NCBI GenBank assembly: GCA_014860725.1
Contig: JACZJD010000041.1
Span: 1-5,420, forward strand
DNA: 5,420 bases
Direction of reading: 5' to 3'
Source of the DNA: Aquamicrobium sp.
Lineage (GTDB): Bacteria > Pseudomonadota > Alphaproteobacteria > Rhizobiales > Rhizobiaceae
This document shows positions 5,210 to 5,420 of the stretch, one piece after another. Below the pieces are notes generated by a model. That model did not search any database. It was not told where the DNA came from and saw only the letters and a program-made list of their open reading frames with translations. Positions within the stretch are counted from its first letter, which is position 1, and each line of letters starts with the position of its first letter. Position numbers and translations under genes: made by a program.

Positions 5210-5420
5210 TCACACGAAGCTCTGCGGGTCGATGTCGACCTGCACCCGGACCGAGCCGCGCGGCTTCGGGCCGGCCCTGAGCATGGCGCGCAGGAAGGCC
5301 TGCATGTCGGCGCGCCGGTCGCCGTGCAGGAGCAGGCGGAAGCGGTGGCGGCCGGCGACGAGCGCCAGCGGCGCCTCGGCCCGGCCGAGCACGGCGATGT
5401 CGGCGGTCCTTGCGCCGCGC
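5210..5420 (-). CDS. priA: Primosomal protein N' / replication restart helicase PriA, C-terminal fragment
   Basis: Only the last 69 codons are in the window; the frame stays open to base 5420 and the gene continues beyond it. PriA recognises stalled replication forks and reloads the replisome, using a 3'-5' helicase core that lies outside this window. The visible part is the conserved C-terminal domain: LGRAEAPLALVAGRHRFRLL, then the RRADMQAFLRAM helix, ending with GSVRVQVDIDPQSFV. The terminal VDIDPQSF pattern is characteristic of PriA proteins. A GTG within the fragment (5392) is not a start; the reading frame continues upstream with RTADIAV. In many Hyphomicrobiales priA lies close upstream of atpH, which fits the layout here, although three small membrane genes intervene. 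Confidence 0.93.
   Translation of the reverse strand, partial: RGARTADIAVLGRAEAPLALVAGRHRFRLLLHGDRRADMQAFLRAMLRAGPKPRGSVRVQVDIDPQSFV

Noticed and set aside
1..5420. CRISPR array, tRNA or rRNA gene, insertion sequence, phage genes or toxin-antitoxin pair
   Set aside because: I looked on both strands and saw no repeat-spacer pattern, tRNA-like cloverleaf, transposase motif, terminal inverted repeats or integrase; the window is core housekeeping plus three small membrane genes.

Overview
The window looks like chromosomal core sequence from a GC-rich alphaproteobacterium, most likely of the order Hyphomicrobiales (Rhizobiales). Three things point there: an atpH-atpA-atpG-atpD cluster that encodes F1 separately from the Fo genes, the end of priA just upstream of it, and an Ala/Lys/Pro-rich N-terminal extension on the beta subunit. 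I cannot fix genus or species by eye.

Layout, right to left because most genes lie on the minus strand. The last 69 codons of priA (primosomal helicase PriA) occupy 5210-5420. A small two-helix membrane protein of unknown function runs convergently on the plus strand (4678-5169, TTG start); a GC-rich hairpin fills the 40-bp gap between them. A divergent spacer of about 217 bp (4461-4677) holds several dyads but no promoter I trust. Then, on the minus strand, come an isoprenylcysteine-carboxylmethyltransferase-like membrane enzyme (3855-4460) and a four-helix DUF4345-like membrane protein (3386-3781). A 224-bp regulatory gap (3162-3385) precedes atpH (2601-3161), atpA (1075-2601), atpG (142-1041) and the first 32 codons of atpD (1-97).

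atpH, atpA, atpG and atpD are one operon by spacing (TGATG overlap, 33 bp, 44 bp) and encode the delta, alpha, gamma and beta subunits of F1-ATPase. A sigma-70-like promoter candidate at 3300-3328 would give an untranslated leader of about 130 nt. The gap also carries three GANTC (CcrM-type) sites within 51 bp; only six occur in the whole window, all between 3085 and 3803.

The three accessory genes between priA and the ATP synthase operon are all small membrane proteins, and nothing in the sequence ties them into one pathway. I do not see a new multi-gene system here. The more interesting points are the GANTC clustering, a 12-bp tandem repeat inside atpG that lengthens the loop where chloroplast gamma carries its redox insert, and the atypical TTG-started small membrane gene.
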